Of a stretch of 64,000 bases of DNA, positions 7,588 to 16,347 are shown one piece after another (within the stretch, counting starts at the first letter, position 1; each line of letters opens with the position of its first letter). The DNA is taken from positions 1 through 64,000 of the forward strand of contig DAIDGV010000019.1 of the NCBI GenBank assembly GCA_027452205.1, in the 5' to 3' direction. The stretch is from a candidate division FCPU426 bacterium (lineage in GTDB: Bacteria; Oederibacteriota; Muellerivitia; Muellerivitales; Muellerivitaceae). Made by a program: the position numbers and the translations under genes. The notes under the pieces were generated by a model that was not told where the DNA came from, ran no database searches, and was given only the letters and a program-made list of their open reading frames with translations.

Positions 7588-9171
7588 ATGTTCAAAGTTC
7601 TCATCACGGACAAACTTTCCGATCTGGGGATGGCGGTCTTCAAAAAAGAGTCCGAGATCCAAACCGAAGAAATTATTGGTAAAACGCCTGAAGAATTGAA
7701 GGCGATCGTCGGTAAATACGATGGTTGGGTTATTCGCAGCGGGACTACGGTGACTGCGGACTTAATCGAGGCGGCCAAGAACCTGAAGGTGATAGGTCGG
7801 GCCGGGGTCGGGGTCGATAACGTCGATCTGGAGGCCGCCACGAAGCGCGGTATTATTGTCATGAACACGCCGGATGGAAATACCATCTCAACTTCTGAAC
7901 ACACTATTGCCATGCTCATGGCGATGGCCCGCAAGATCCCTCAAGCGCAACAGTCCCTCAAAGAGAAAAAATGGGAACGCAGTAAGTTCACTGGTTGCGA
8001 ATTGAACGAGAAGACCTTGGGCGTGGTGGGTCTGGGCCGCATCGGCACAAACGTGGCCCGCAAGGCAAAGGGATTGGGTATGCGTATCATCGCTTACGAT
8101 CCCTATGTGGATCCGGAAAAGAACAAGGGGCACGAGTTCGAGATCGTGACCTTGGATGACATTTTCAAGCGCTCGGACTTCATCACCGTTCACACGCCGT
8201 TAACAAAAGAAACGAAAGGTCTTATCAGCGCCAAACAGATCGCGATGATGAAAGATGGTGTTCGTTTGGTGAATTGCGCCCGCGGTGGAATCATCGACGA
8301 AATTGCCTTGTTCGATGCTTTGAAGAGCGGCAAAGTGGCCGGGGCTGCCCTGGACGTTTTCGAAAAAGAACCTCCCTTTGACAATCCTTTGCTCACCTTG
8401 GACAACGTGGTCTGCGTGCCTCACTTGGGAGCGGCTACTCAGGAAGCCCAGGTGAACGTGGCAGTCGTGGTCGCGGAGCAGATCGTGGAAGCCCTCAAGG
8501 GTGGTCGGGTGCGCAACGCGGTTAACATGCCGTCGCTGGACCCGAAGGTGCTCGAAGAATTGAAGCCTTACCTGAATTTGGTGGAAAAAATCGGTTCTTT
8601 CCATTCTCAACTGGCTGAATCCTTCATTAAGAAGATCGAAGTGGAATACAGCGGGGAAGTTTCCAAGTTCGATACCCGCCCCCTCACTTTAAGCTTGGTC
8701 AAGGGCATCCTGTCCAAGGGCATGAGCGAGTCGGTCAATTATGTGAACGCGCTCTTCATCGCCAAGGAACGGGGCTATGAGATCTCGGAAACGGTCAGCA
8801 ACAGCGTGGCCGATTATTCGTCCCTCATCAAAGTGACCGTCAAGAACGAGAAGGGTACCCATATTTTGGCCGGAACGGTCTTCGGCAAGACCGAGGTGCG
8901 TATCGTCAGCCTGGATGGTAATAACACCGACTTCACACCTGAAGGCAACATGATCTGGATGGCCCATGAGGACCGTCCAGGCATCGTGGGACACTTGGGC
9001 ACGGTTCTAGGCAATAATCATGTGAATATCGCCGGTCTTTATGTGGGCCGCCAAGCGGTAGGCGGCAAAGCCATCGCGATGGTTAACGTCGATAATGATG
9101 TGCCTGAAAAGGTCATGGCTGAATTGCGCGGTATCGCCCATATCCAAGACCTGAAGTTCATCAAGTTCTAA
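7588..9171 (+). CDS. serA: D-3-phosphoglycerate dehydrogenase
   Basis: SerA oxidises 3-phosphoglycerate to 3-phosphohydroxypyruvate with NAD+, the first step of serine synthesis. The 527-residue long form has the split substrate-binding domain, a nucleotide-binding domain with GLGRIG (148-153), the catalytic ARGGIIDE segment, an intervening allosteric substrate-binding-type domain, and a C-terminal ACT domain (about 450-527, starting near MIWMAHEDRPGI) that usually gives serine feedback control. ATG 7588 has AAGGAG just upstream and follows the aminotransferase by 11 bp. The pair is controlled by the Rex-type operators at 6242-6327 and closed by a hairpin terminator. Confidence 0.95.
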   Translation: MFKVLITDKLSDLGMAVFKKESEIQTEEIIGKTPEELKAIVGKYDGWVIRSGTTVTADLIEAAKNLKVIGRAGVGVDNVDLEAATKRGIIVMNTPDGNTISTSEHTIAMLMAMARKIPQAQQSLKEKKWERSKFTGCELNEKTLGVVGLGRIGTNVARKAKGLGMRIIAYDPYVDPEKNKGHEFEIVTLDDIFKRSDFITVHTPLTKETKGLISAKQIAMMKDGVRLVNCARGGIIDEIALFDALKSGKVAGAALDVFEKEPPFDNPLLTLDNVVCVPHLGAATQEAQVNVAVVVAEQIVEALKGGRVRNAVNMPSLDPKVLEELKPYLNLVEKIGSFHSQLAESFIKKIEVEYSGEVSKFDTRPLTLSLVKGILSKGMSESVNYVNALFIAKERGYEISETVSNSVADYSSLIKVTVKNEKGTHILAGTVFGKTEVRIVSLDGNNTDFTPEGNMIWMAHEDRPGIVGHLGTVLGNNHVNIAGLYVGRQAVGGKAIAMVNVDNDVPEKVMAELRGIAHIQDLKFIKF

Positions 9172-9179
9172 GCAAAAAG

Positions 9180-9212
9180 AGAAAAGCGGCAGCTAAAAAC
9201 GGCCGCTTTTCT
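9180..9212 (+). terminator. rho-independent terminator after serA
   Basis: An 11-bp stem AGAAAAGCGGC/GCCGCTTTTCT (9180-9190 with 9202-9212) has a T-rich 3' side built into the stem. It ends the aminotransferase-serA operon. Confidence 0.8.
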
Positions 9213-9241
9213 TGACACCCTCGGAGCGGAGCTATAACTTA

Positions 9242-9829
9242 GTGCCTATGAAATCAAAGCTTTTAACGCTCTTTTGGGTCCTTGGCGCTTTGGTGTGTTT
9301 GGGTTCGGTTTCGAACCTTTACGCGATCAATTTTTGGACGAGTGAGATGGACACTCCCACGCCTTCCGCGCCTGAAACGAGCAACAATGTTCTGCCGCCG
9401 TCCTATCAAACCGCGACACCGACTCCAATCGTCGTTCCGTCCATCCAAGCTGTCGCTCCGACACCGACCCCTCGTCCTGGGCTTAAACCTGTGGATCCGA
9501 CCGCAGCCGCTCTGTTCTCGGTGGTGATACCGGGTTCGGGTCAGGTTTACGCGGGTGATCCTTTGAAAGGTTTGGTCGTTGCCTCTTTGTTCGGGGTCGG
9601 ACTTTGGCAAACCTTGGATAATTTGAGTCTTCATCCGGATGGATCCGGCAAATTGGTGGTCAAGAATGAGGATATAGGAAGTTTGGTGGGATTGGCGACC
9701 TTGGTGGTCTATGGTTTCCAGATCCAGGATGCCTCGGATACGGCTACGCATTACAACAAAGTGAACTATTTGACCTTTAATTTGGGCCTTTCTCCCGAAC
9801 CAAAAGTTCAGCTGGCTTACCGGTTCTAA
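9242..9829 (+). CDS. secreted or membrane DUF5683-like protein with Pro/Thr-rich linker
   Basis: The protein (195 residues from GTG 9242) begins with a Sec signal or membrane anchor that ends near YAIN. A 60-residue Pro/Thr/Ser-rich low-complexity linker follows. The C-terminal half, starting at ALFSVVIPGSGQVYAGDPLKG, has two hydrophobic segments and matches the DUF5683/TM2-like pattern seen in envelope proteins of unknown role. GGAG at 9228-9231 favours GTG 9242, although ATG 9248 is also possible. The next gene overlaps it by one base (TAATG), so the two are translationally coupled and probably work together in the envelope. Confidence 0.65.
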   Translation: MPMKSKLLTLFWVLGALVCLGSVSNLYAINFWTSEMDTPTPSAPETSNNVLPPSYQTATPTPIVVPSIQAVAPTPTPRPGLKPVDPTAAALFSVVIPGSGQVYAGDPLKGLVVASLFGVGLWQTLDNLSLHPDGSGKLVVKNEDIGSLVGLATLVVYGFQIQDASDTATHYNKVNYLTFNLGLSPEPKVQLAYRF

Positions 9830-10887
9830 TGGATAGCGGTATGACGCTATCTTTTCGCCATTGGAACATTCTTCGTTGTGTTCCTTTTTTTCTTCTCGGT
9901 TTTTTTCTCCTGATCCCTCTCCAGGCCCAAGCCATCAGTTTGGACCCTTACCCGGTCTACGATTCTTTCCATGATGAGACGGCCATTTCCTTTTTCCGGG
10001 AAGAACGCCCCAATCTTTTTTGGGTCAATACAGGGGTTCCGGACGCTTTTTTCAACGGGGTGAATCAAACGTCCGGTCGGCCGAATAACTTGGTTTATAC
10101 GGTCAATGGGATCGAATATGGGATCCGGCTAAGCCGATGGATCACCGACCAATGGCGCATTACCAGCACCATTCCCTTTGAGGCCAATGCCTTGGCCGAT
10201 TCCTCTGGCAATACAGGGAACGTTCATACGGTCGATCACTTTGGGGATATCGAGGTGGGAATGACCTACCTTTTGGACGGTCAAAGACAAAGAGGTAACT
10301 TCATCGGTTTGGATGGCTGGTACCGCTTTGCTACGGGTACGAATCCTTTCACCATTTCTTACCCGCTCATTTCCTCGGGACGGGGGGCTTCCAGCGAGGC
10401 ATTCGGGGTGGTCATGGGACAAAGGCTTTGGAACGAGTTCTCGTTCTATGAAAGTTGCCACTACGAAACGACCCAACCGATTACTTTGGACGCTTCCAAT
10501 TCGGCGGGACTCGCCGCAGGGACCTTTCAGTGGCCTGATAATGTGGAAGCAGAGGGGCGGGTCGAGTGGGATGTGCTACAGCGATCCCAACGTGTGGTAA
10601 GCCTTTTCTTTCAATACAGTATGCGCATGGGCGGTTTGATGACCTTGAACGGACAGCCGCTGACCTACGGACAGAGTTTTCAGTATGACAACAGCGGAAA
10701 GGCCACGCCGATCGGCACTACCAGCCAGCTTTTTTGGGATACAGGCGGGGCAGTGTTCCGGGTCGACAAAGAATTTACCGCTGAGATGGATGTCTCATAT
10801 TTTCCGTCTTATTTCATCCAATCGACCCAAAACATACCTAATGCAGGGTTGCTGCTCTCTTTGACGCTTATCTTTAGACCTTTCTGA
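9829..10887 (+). CDS. outer-membrane beta-barrel protein, transporter-like
   Basis: This 352-residue protein has a signal peptide (hydrophobic run FFLLGFFLLIPL, cleavage after QAQA). Alternating polar and hydrophobic strands rich in Tyr, Trp, Phe and Gly follow, and the protein ends in Phe, the typical barrel C-terminal residue. The pattern resembles the MetA-pathway/putative transporter barrel family. The ATG at 9829 overlaps the stop of the DUF5683-like gene; ATG 9841 is a possible alternative. Substrate is unknown. An incomplete barrel-like protein of similar type occurs at 30072. Confidence 0.65.
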   Translation: MDSGMTLSFRHWNILRCVPFFLLGFFLLIPLQAQAISLDPYPVYDSFHDETAISFFREERPNLFWVNTGVPDAFFNGVNQTSGRPNNLVYTVNGIEYGIRLSRWITDQWRITSTIPFEANALADSSGNTGNVHTVDHFGDIEVGMTYLLDGQRQRGNFIGLDGWYRFATGTNPFTISYPLISSGRGASSEAFGVVMGQRLWNEFSFYESCHYETTQPITLDASNSAGLAAGTFQWPDNVEAEGRVEWDVLQRSQRVVSLFFQYSMRMGGLMTLNGQPLTYGQSFQYDNSGKATPIGTTSQLFWDTGGAVFRVDKEFTAEMDVSYFPSYFIQSTQNIPNAGLLLSLTLIFRPF

Positions 10888-10944
10888 CTTCACTTCTTGC
10901 TCGCTGAAATGTTGAAAAAGGTGACTTGGAGGGTAATTGTTAAG

Positions 10945-10973
10945 TTGACAGTGTTTCGTTGAAAAGGTTAAAT
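10945..10973 (+). promoter_or_regulatory. sigma-70 promoter for the zinc-ribbon TPR gene
   Basis: A consensus TTGACA (10945-10950) is followed after 17 bp by TTAAAT (10968-10973). The predicted start near 10980 gives a leader of about 50 nt before the ATG at 11030. Confidence 0.55.
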
Positions 10974-11029
10974 TATCAAGGTTTTTAGCGCCTTATATCG
11001 TTAACTCAGCTCGTCCAAGAGGTTTTTGA

Positions 11030-11992
11030 ATGATTTGTCCGGCATGTCAGGCAGAGAATCCGCCAGGAACTAAGATCTGCGTCAAGTGCGGCCACGACTT
11101 GCCTCAACCGGTTGAAGCGAGCGCTGAGGCTTATACCGCCGATCCTTTTATCGAGAAATCGAGCAAGAACAAGTCTAAGTTCGGCGTAAGGGACATGGCC
11201 CGGGACGTGGTCGATTTCTGTTGGCTCCTCCTCATCATTTTCCTCGTTTTTTTAGGCTTCCTAGGCGAAGTGACCCATTGGACCTTCCGTTTTACCGAAA
11301 CGGAAGAGGCCCAGATTCATGTCAAGCCGGCCATTGTCAAGCCCATCAAACATCACCGGGTGATCGCTCAGGCTCCTTCTGAAGAGTCCGAGAACATCGT
11401 GGCCGAAAAACCCGAAGTGGTCTATGGCAACCCGGCTATTTTCTATAAGAAGGGCAAGAAGCAGTTCGACTTGCACCACTACCAATCGTCCTTTACCTTT
11501 TTACGTCAAGCCTTGGAGATCGATCCTACCTATGCCCAAGCCTATTTTGGATTGGGCTATCTTTACGCCCGTTTCGACATGAACGACGCGGCGGTGCGCA
11601 TGTATGAAATGGCCCTTCGGTTCGACCCGACCCATAGCGAGGCCATGAACAACTTGGCCATGATGTATTTCCACGCTGGTAACTATGACGACGCTTTGGA
11701 ACTGATACAAAAAGCGGTTGCCATGGGGGATAGCGCGGATTCGGAATATAACCTGGGAAGTATCTATCTTGAGAAGAACCAGCCGGATAGCGCTTTGTCG
11801 GCCTTCCAAAAAGCCGTCAGCATGCGGCCCAATGACGCGGCCATCTTCAACAACTTGGCTTTGACCTATGAAAAATTAGGGAAGAAGCAGGACGCGATCG
11901 ATACTTGGAACAAGGTCCTTCAATACTCGGATAACGCGGACCTGTTACAACAAGCCAAGACCCACCTGGATTACCTGCAAGCGCAAAGCTAA
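11030..11992 (+). CDS. zinc-ribbon, membrane-anchored TPR protein
   Basis: The 320-residue protein starts with a zinc ribbon (Cys3, Cys6, Cys17, Cys20), followed by a charged segment and one transmembrane helix at about 63-80 (CWLLLIIFLVFLGFLG). An extracytoplasmic part with about five TPR repeats runs from residue 145 to the end (for example AYFGLGYLYARFDMNDAAVRMYEMAL). The layout places the ribbon in the cytoplasm and the TPR array in the periplasm, which suits a scaffold or assembly factor. It is a single-gene unit with its own promoter and a strong terminator. Function is unknown. Confidence 0.75.
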   Translation: MICPACQAENPPGTKICVKCGHDLPQPVEASAEAYTADPFIEKSSKNKSKFGVRDMARDVVDFCWLLLIIFLVFLGFLGEVTHWTFRFTETEEAQIHVKPAIVKPIKHHRVIAQAPSEESENIVAEKPEVVYGNPAIFYKKGKKQFDLHHYQSSFTFLRQALEIDPTYAQAYFGLGYLYARFDMNDAAVRMYEMALRFDPTHSEAMNNLAMMYFHAGNYDDALELIQKAVAMGDSADSEYNLGSIYLEKNQPDSALSAFQKAVSMRPNDAAIFNNLALTYEKLGKKQDAIDTWNKVLQYSDNADLLQQAKTHLDYLQAQS

Positions 11993-12018
11993 CTCAGTCT
12001 TACAAGTCCGTCGAACTT

Positions 12019-12047
12019 AAAAACCAGCCTTATTTAGGCTGGTTTTT
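12019..12047. terminator. bidirectional rho-independent terminator
   Basis: The stem AAACCAGCC/GGCTGGTTT (12021-12029 with 12037-12045), extended by A-T pairs on both sides, encloses a 7-nt loop. An A-run before and a T-run after allow termination in both directions. It serves the TPR gene on the plus strand, and it covers the stop codon of the convergent glycosyltransferase gene. Confidence 0.85.
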
Positions 12048-12737
12048 TATTTTACCGTAAAGTTTGAAAAGTTCCCGGAAAGCCCGGAGGATCACCTTGA
12101 GGTTGGCCCCGGTCTGGGTGCCGGCGACACGAGGATAATGGGTAACACCCACTTCGACGAAACGGAAACCCGCTTGATTGGCCCGGGCCAGAAGCTCGGT
12201 CGAGACCATGGCCCCGCCAGCCGATAACTGTACTTTATCGATCACCCGGCGCTTGATGAGCTTAAAGGCGCAATCCACGTCCTTCACCTTGAACCCGAAG
12301 AGGGTCTTCACCAAAGATCCCCAGAGATAGGCGTTGAGTTTGCGGTTCCAAGGGTCCCGGCGGTTCTTACGGAAGCCAAGGATCAGGTCGCCTTCGTCCA
12401 AACGCTCGATCAAAAGGGTTATTTCCCGCAGGTCAAATTGAAGGTCCCCGTCGGTAAAAAAGACCAGGTCGTATTTGGCCGCGTTATAACCCGAGATGAC
12501 CGCGCCACCATAGCCTTGGTTCTTCACATGGTGAACGGGATGGACATTGGGGTCTTCTTTGGCCAACCGGTCGATGATTTCGCCGGTCTTGTCCTTGCTG
12601 CCGTCATTGACGGGGATGATCTCCCACTTTTCCGCGATCTCAGGAAGGATTTGCTGGGACCGGCGGACCATGTTCTCGACGTTGGCTTCTTCGTTGTAGC
12701 AGGGAAAGAAGACCGACAAAGAAGGGACTTTAGGCAT
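12030..12737 (-). CDS. family 2 glycosyltransferase (dolichol/undecaprenyl-phosphate type)
   Basis: The 235-residue protein has the GT-A fold motifs: SVFFPCYNEEANV at the N-terminus, VNDGSKDKT, and the DxD-type FTDGDLQFD near residue 95. There are no membrane segments, so it resembles short DPM1-like enzymes that move a sugar from a nucleotide donor to a polyprenyl phosphate. The start at 12737 has AAGGAG upstream on the minus strand. It lies 72 bp after the FAD oxidoreductase gene in a three-gene minus-strand operon whose first gene is a flippase-like membrane protein. This suggests synthesis and export of a glycolipid or lipid-linked sugar. Confidence 0.88.
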   Translation of the reverse strand: MPKVPSLSVFFPCYNEEANVENMVRRSQQILPEIAEKWEIIPVNDGSKDKTGEIIDRLAKEDPNVHPVHHVKNQGYGGAVISGYNAAKYDLVFFTDGDLQFDLREITLLIERLDEGDLILGFRKNRRDPWNRKLNAYLWGSLVKTLFGFKVKDVDCAFKLIKRRVIDKVQLSAGGAMVSTELLARANQAGFRFVEVGVTHYPRVAGTQTGANLKVILRAFRELFKLYGKIKNQPK

Positions 12738-12809
12738 GGAAAGCTCCTTATGGGGGATGAACCGGGGAAATCATAGCATAGGGGCCGAAAAGGCCCCAAC
12801 GATGAAGCG

Positions 12810-14126
12810 CTATTCCTTGAATGCGGGTATTTGGACCGCCGGATCGGCCAAAAGGGCCGCCTTATTGCCAACATCCACGGCGAAGTTGGTGCCCCGGTCC
12901 TCGGGATAGGTCAGGGCCATGTTGGCTAAGATGATATTTTCGATGGGGGTCTCATAAGTGGGTTTGACCTGGCTGTAGTGCAGCGGCACCACGGGCTGGG
13001 CGTATAGGTCTTGGGAAAGGTGGATCTCCTCGATGACGGCCGGGTCAAAGCTGGAGTTGATCCGTTTCAAATAGGGTAAGAGCTCGGCGAAGATGTCCTC
13101 TTTTTTCATCTTGAAGTACTTATGGTCCTGGGGCAGGTAGTTGGCCACGTACATCAGGTATTTGCCTTGGTACCAGTCCCGGGGCACGAAGTTGGTGTGC
13201 TCGATCAGGGCCAAAATGGGGATGTCGTTATCGGCGATATTGATCCAGTAAAGGTCGCTGAACGGTTGTTTCATGACCAGGATCAAGCATTGGGCGCCCA
13301 AAAAGTCCAGCTGGGTCAGCCGCTTCACATAATCGGCGGGCAGTTCAGGGCAGGCCTTCAGGAAAATAGGGGTGGCCGCCGAGAAGATGACCTTGTCGAA
13401 AGTGTGTTTCTGACCGTTCACTTCCAAGCTCTCGAGCTTGCCGTTCTGGGTGTGGATGCGGTTAATGGGACTATTCACGTTGATCTTCACGCCCTCTTGG
13501 CGGACCGCCGCTGCCAGGGTTTGGTTGAATACCTCAAAGCCGCCCTCGAAGTAGCCCAGCTTTTCGCCGGACCCTTTTCGGGACGAGAAACGGGTGTGGA
13601 TACGGGCCCAAAGCCAGGCCATAGCCACTTTATCGAAATAGCGGTGGAACTTGCCCTTCAATAAAGGCTCCCAAATGATCTGCCAGGTTTTAGGACCGCA
13701 ATGTTTCTTCATCCATTCCACGGCGGTGATGTTCTCGAACTCGGCCCAATCATCCTTTTTACCCAAGTAAAGGCCGATGAGCCCGAACCAAACCCTTTCC
13801 CAGAGGGGCAGGGGGGAGAATTGAAGGATCTGCTGGGGGGTGCCGAACTTGTAAAGTTTGCCTTTGTAGGCGGCGCCCATTTGACTGGAATACCAGTTAA
13901 GTTTTGAGCGGATGCCCAGTTCGTCCACCATGCCGCGGATGCAGGTGTCGCTGGTGAAAAGGTGATGGTAATACTTTTCTAAACTTGCGCCGGCCACGTT
14001 GAAGCCGGAAGCCAAACCGCCCACATGGTCGGAAGCCTCAAAGATCTCGACCTCATGGCCTTGTTTGACCAAGCGGTACCCCGCTGTTAACCCCGCGATA
14101 CCCCCGCCGACGATGCCGATCCTCAT
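12810..14126 (-). CDS. FAD/NAD(P)-dependent oxidoreductase, UDP-galactopyranose mutase or PPOX-like
   Basis: The 438-residue protein starts with a dinucleotide-binding fold (GGGIAGLTAGYRLVKQGHEVEIFEA, Gly-rich loop near 7-12), followed by the SDHVGGLA motif common to the flavin amine oxidase/protoporphyrinogen oxidase superfamily. A C-terminal YPEDRGTNFAVDVGNKAA segment closes the FAD site. Genes of this type are usual beside GT2 and flippase-like genes, where they are thought to act on lipid-linked sugars or isoprenoids. Its ATG overlaps the stop of the upstream flippase-like gene by 4 bp (ATGA, 14123-14126), so translation is coupled. Substrate is unknown. Confidence 0.8.
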   Translation of the reverse strand: MRIGIVGGGIAGLTAGYRLVKQGHEVEIFEASDHVGGLASGFNVAGASLEKYYHHLFTSDTCIRGMVDELGIRSKLNWYSSQMGAAYKGKLYKFGTPQQILQFSPLPLWERVWFGLIGLYLGKKDDWAEFENITAVEWMKKHCGPKTWQIIWEPLLKGKFHRYFDKVAMAWLWARIHTRFSSRKGSGEKLGYFEGGFEVFNQTLAAAVRQEGVKINVNSPINRIHTQNGKLESLEVNGQKHTFDKVIFSAATPIFLKACPELPADYVKRLTQLDFLGAQCLILVMKQPFSDLYWINIADNDIPILALIEHTNFVPRDWYQGKYLMYVANYLPQDHKYFKMKKEDIFAELLPYLKRINSSFDPAVIEEIHLSQDLYAQPVVPLHYSQVKPTYETPIENIILANMALTYPEDRGTNFAVDVGNKAALLADPAVQIPAFKE

Positions 14127-15175
14127 TTTTTGCCCCTTTTCTTCATTGCGGGTGCGGTCTGTTTCGAGGTTTTGGCCTTCTCAGTTTCTTTGCTGATAGC
14201 ACCCAAGCTCAGGTTCTCACGGGTCGTGAAGTAAAAGCCCATCAAGGTGATCGGGACAAGCACCATAAAGTGGAGCAGGAGCATGAAACCCAGCGCTGTA
14301 TCGCCATCCAGACCATAGCCGATCAAGAGTTGTTGGCCGACGAACTCAAACAAACCGATGCCGCCTGGAGCATTGGGAATAAGGATGGCCAAGTTGACGA
14401 TGGCCATCAAAAGGCCCGCGGACAAAAAGGTCATATAGGTAGGGGCGATGTTCATGCCGAAGGCCAAAAGGTAATAGGCCGAAAATTCACAGCTCCAAGC
14501 GGCGACGGAGGTCAAAAGTACAATAAAGGATTCTTTGGCGCTCTTTAAAATGTGCAAGCCGTCAATGAAGGTATGGGCGATGTTGCCCAAGGGGCCTTGG
14601 AGCTTTTTCGGTAGAAACCCGATGATGAGATTGATGAGTTGGGTGGTCTTTTCTTTAAAAAGGACCAACAAGAATAGGATCAAAAAGAGGGAACCGAAAA
14701 CATAAGGTGCCAAATGAATAGCTGTTTGGAAGCCGGTTGAAAGGCCATTCTTGGGCAAATTGCCGAATTGAAGGGCAATGGTCAGGATGACGATCATGGT
14801 GAGGCCGTCAAAGATACGTTCCAAAATGATGGTGGCCAGGGAAGCGCTTCGGCTGATCTTCTCTTTGGTACCGTTCAGGTGGGCCCTGACGAGCTCGCCC
14901 GCACGGGCAGGAAGGATGTTGTTGGCCATGAAGCCGATGATGAGGGTAGGGAAAAGGCTCTTAAAAGTGCACTTTTTAACGGGGGATAAAAGGACAACCC
15001 ACCGATATCCGCGGATGATGTAGCCGGCTAAGTAAATGACCAAGGCAGGGAAAAGCCAAACGTAGTTGTAATGGAGGATGGCGGTTCCAAGTTTGGCCAG
15101 GTCGACGTTGCGGAATAAAAAGCAGAAAAGCGCGATGCAGAATAGGGCGATCCAAAAGCTAGGCTTTTTGAACAT
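14123..15175 (-). CDS. flippase-like integral membrane protein (UPF0104/AglD type)
   Basis: The 350-residue protein has about eight hydrophobic helices and the family hallmarks RGYRWVVLL, NNILPARAGELVRA and ILERIFDGL. These define the lysylphosphatidylglycerol synthase transmembrane/flippase-like family. Such proteins sit in the inner membrane and are thought to move or modify lipid-linked sugars. It is the first gene of the minus-strand operon with the FAD oxidoreductase and GT2 genes. The C-terminal tail is very basic (KTSKQTAPAMKKRGKK). Upstream there is a 7-bp inverted repeat ATTCCTT-N11-AAGGAAT (15220-15244), a possible operator. Confidence 0.85.
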   Translation of the reverse strand: MFKKPSFWIALFCIALFCFLFRNVDLAKLGTAILHYNYVWLFPALVIYLAGYIIRGYRWVVLLSPVKKCTFKSLFPTLIIGFMANNILPARAGELVRAHLNGTKEKISRSASLATIILERIFDGLTMIVILTIALQFGNLPKNGLSTGFQTAIHLAPYVFGSLFLILFLLVLFKEKTTQLINLIIGFLPKKLQGPLGNIAHTFIDGLHILKSAKESFIVLLTSVAAWSCEFSAYYLLAFGMNIAPTYMTFLSAGLLMAIVNLAILIPNAPGGIGLFEFVGQQLLIGYGLDGDTALGFMLLLHFMVLVPITLMGFYFTTRENLSLGAISKETEKAKTSKQTAPAMKKRGKK

Positions 15176-15338
15176 GAAGGTTCCTTCAGAAAGGTTATTC
15201 GTCGACCTGAAAATAATACATTCCTTAGACTAAAACAAAGGAATTCACGTCTCTGATATCACTGAGCGGCGGGTAAAAGATTAGTTTTTCAGGGGAATAC
15301 CCCTTAAAATGCGCATCAACAACCTAGGTGAGGCTTTC

Positions 15339-16343
15339 ATGAAAAGTGTTACATTCTTCCTGACGTTACTCTTTATCGGCAATTCCTATTTCGCTGAGGC
15401 GGCTTCAACCGAGCCCCGTCCTTCTTTTTCCAGTTTCAAATCGGCCTACTCAACCGGCAACATTGCCTTGAAAAAAGGTCAATTCAAGGAAGCCCAAAGG
15501 GACTATTTGGCCGCCGAGTCTTTGGCTAGTTCCGCTAAGGGACGTTCGGACGCCTATAACGCCGCGGGTTGGGCCCTGATGAAGGCTAAAAAGTGGGCTG
15601 ACGCAAAGGTGGTCCTGCTTGAAGCCGTCACCGAAGATAAAGATAACCAATTGGCTTTGAAGAACCTGGGATGTGTTTGTTTCAATCTTTATGCCTACGG
15701 TTTTGCGGGGATCGAAGAACTGAAGAATGCCGTTCAATATTTGGGCGCCAGTGGCGAGAACGAAGAACTTTTGGACCGGGCCAAAAGTGATTTAGAAAGA
15801 GCCCAAGCGGACGCCCAGGTTACCCCGGGTCCTGAACCCTCGTTGAAAGAAAAGAGCCAGAAAGCCCTCTTGGCCATGGCGGACGAAGCCCAGGCCCAAG
15901 GCCAGAACGCTTTGGCCATCCGCATCCTAAAACACGCCGCTTTGACGGCGATCTCCTCTTCGGCCAAGGCTTTGGTGGCCAATCGTCAGGGTAAATTGCT
16001 TTTGGATGACCGCAAGCCTCACGAAGCCTTGCTTTGTTTTCAAGAAGCCGTCAAAGGGAAGCCGAAAGATAAAGTGTATTTGAACAATCTGGCTTACGCT
16101 TACTGGACCGTTTATGACTCGGGTAAAGGAACAGTGGAAGACCTGAAAAAAGCTGTGGATATTTATTACCGAGTCAACTCGATGGATTCGACCTTCCACA
16201 ATGAAATGCTCAAAATGGCTTTGGATGAGCTCAAAGAAGTCGATCCTGCCACCGCCAGCAAATACACCACGGTCGAAGATATGTCTGACACTGATAAACC
16301 AGTGGACCCGAAGGGGACCGGGGACGACGGGGCTGATCGATAG
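15339..16343 (+). CDS. secreted TPR-repeat protein
   Basis: From ATG 15339 the product is 334 residues with a Sec signal peptide (FFLTLLFIGNSYFAEA, cleavage near AEA-AST). About five or six TPR-like helical pairs follow, in two blocks (about 30-150 and 180-310). The C-terminus is acidic and unstructured. AGGTGAGG at 15326-15333 supports this start over the upstream in-frame ATG at 15309. It is probably periplasmic and acts in protein-protein binding. The uracil-DNA glycosylase gene begins 4 bp after its stop, so the two share a transcript without obvious functional link. Confidence 0.7.
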   Translation: MKSVTFFLTLLFIGNSYFAEAASTEPRPSFSSFKSAYSTGNIALKKGQFKEAQRDYLAAESLASSAKGRSDAYNAAGWALMKAKKWADAKVVLLEAVTEDKDNQLALKNLGCVCFNLYAYGFAGIEELKNAVQYLGASGENEELLDRAKSDLERAQADAQVTPGPEPSLKEKSQKALLAMADEAQAQGQNALAIRILKHAALTAISSSAKALVANRQGKLLLDDRKPHEALLCFQEAVKGKPKDKVYLNNLAYAYWTVYDSGKGTVEDLKKAVDIYYRVNSMDSTFHNEMLKMALDELKEVDPATASKYTTVEDMSDTDKPVDPKGTGDDGADR

Positions 16344-16347
16344 TCCC

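Noticed and set aside
9842-10068. Minus-strand small ORF opposite the barrel gene start
   Set aside because: It is a shadow of the signal-peptide region of the barrel gene.
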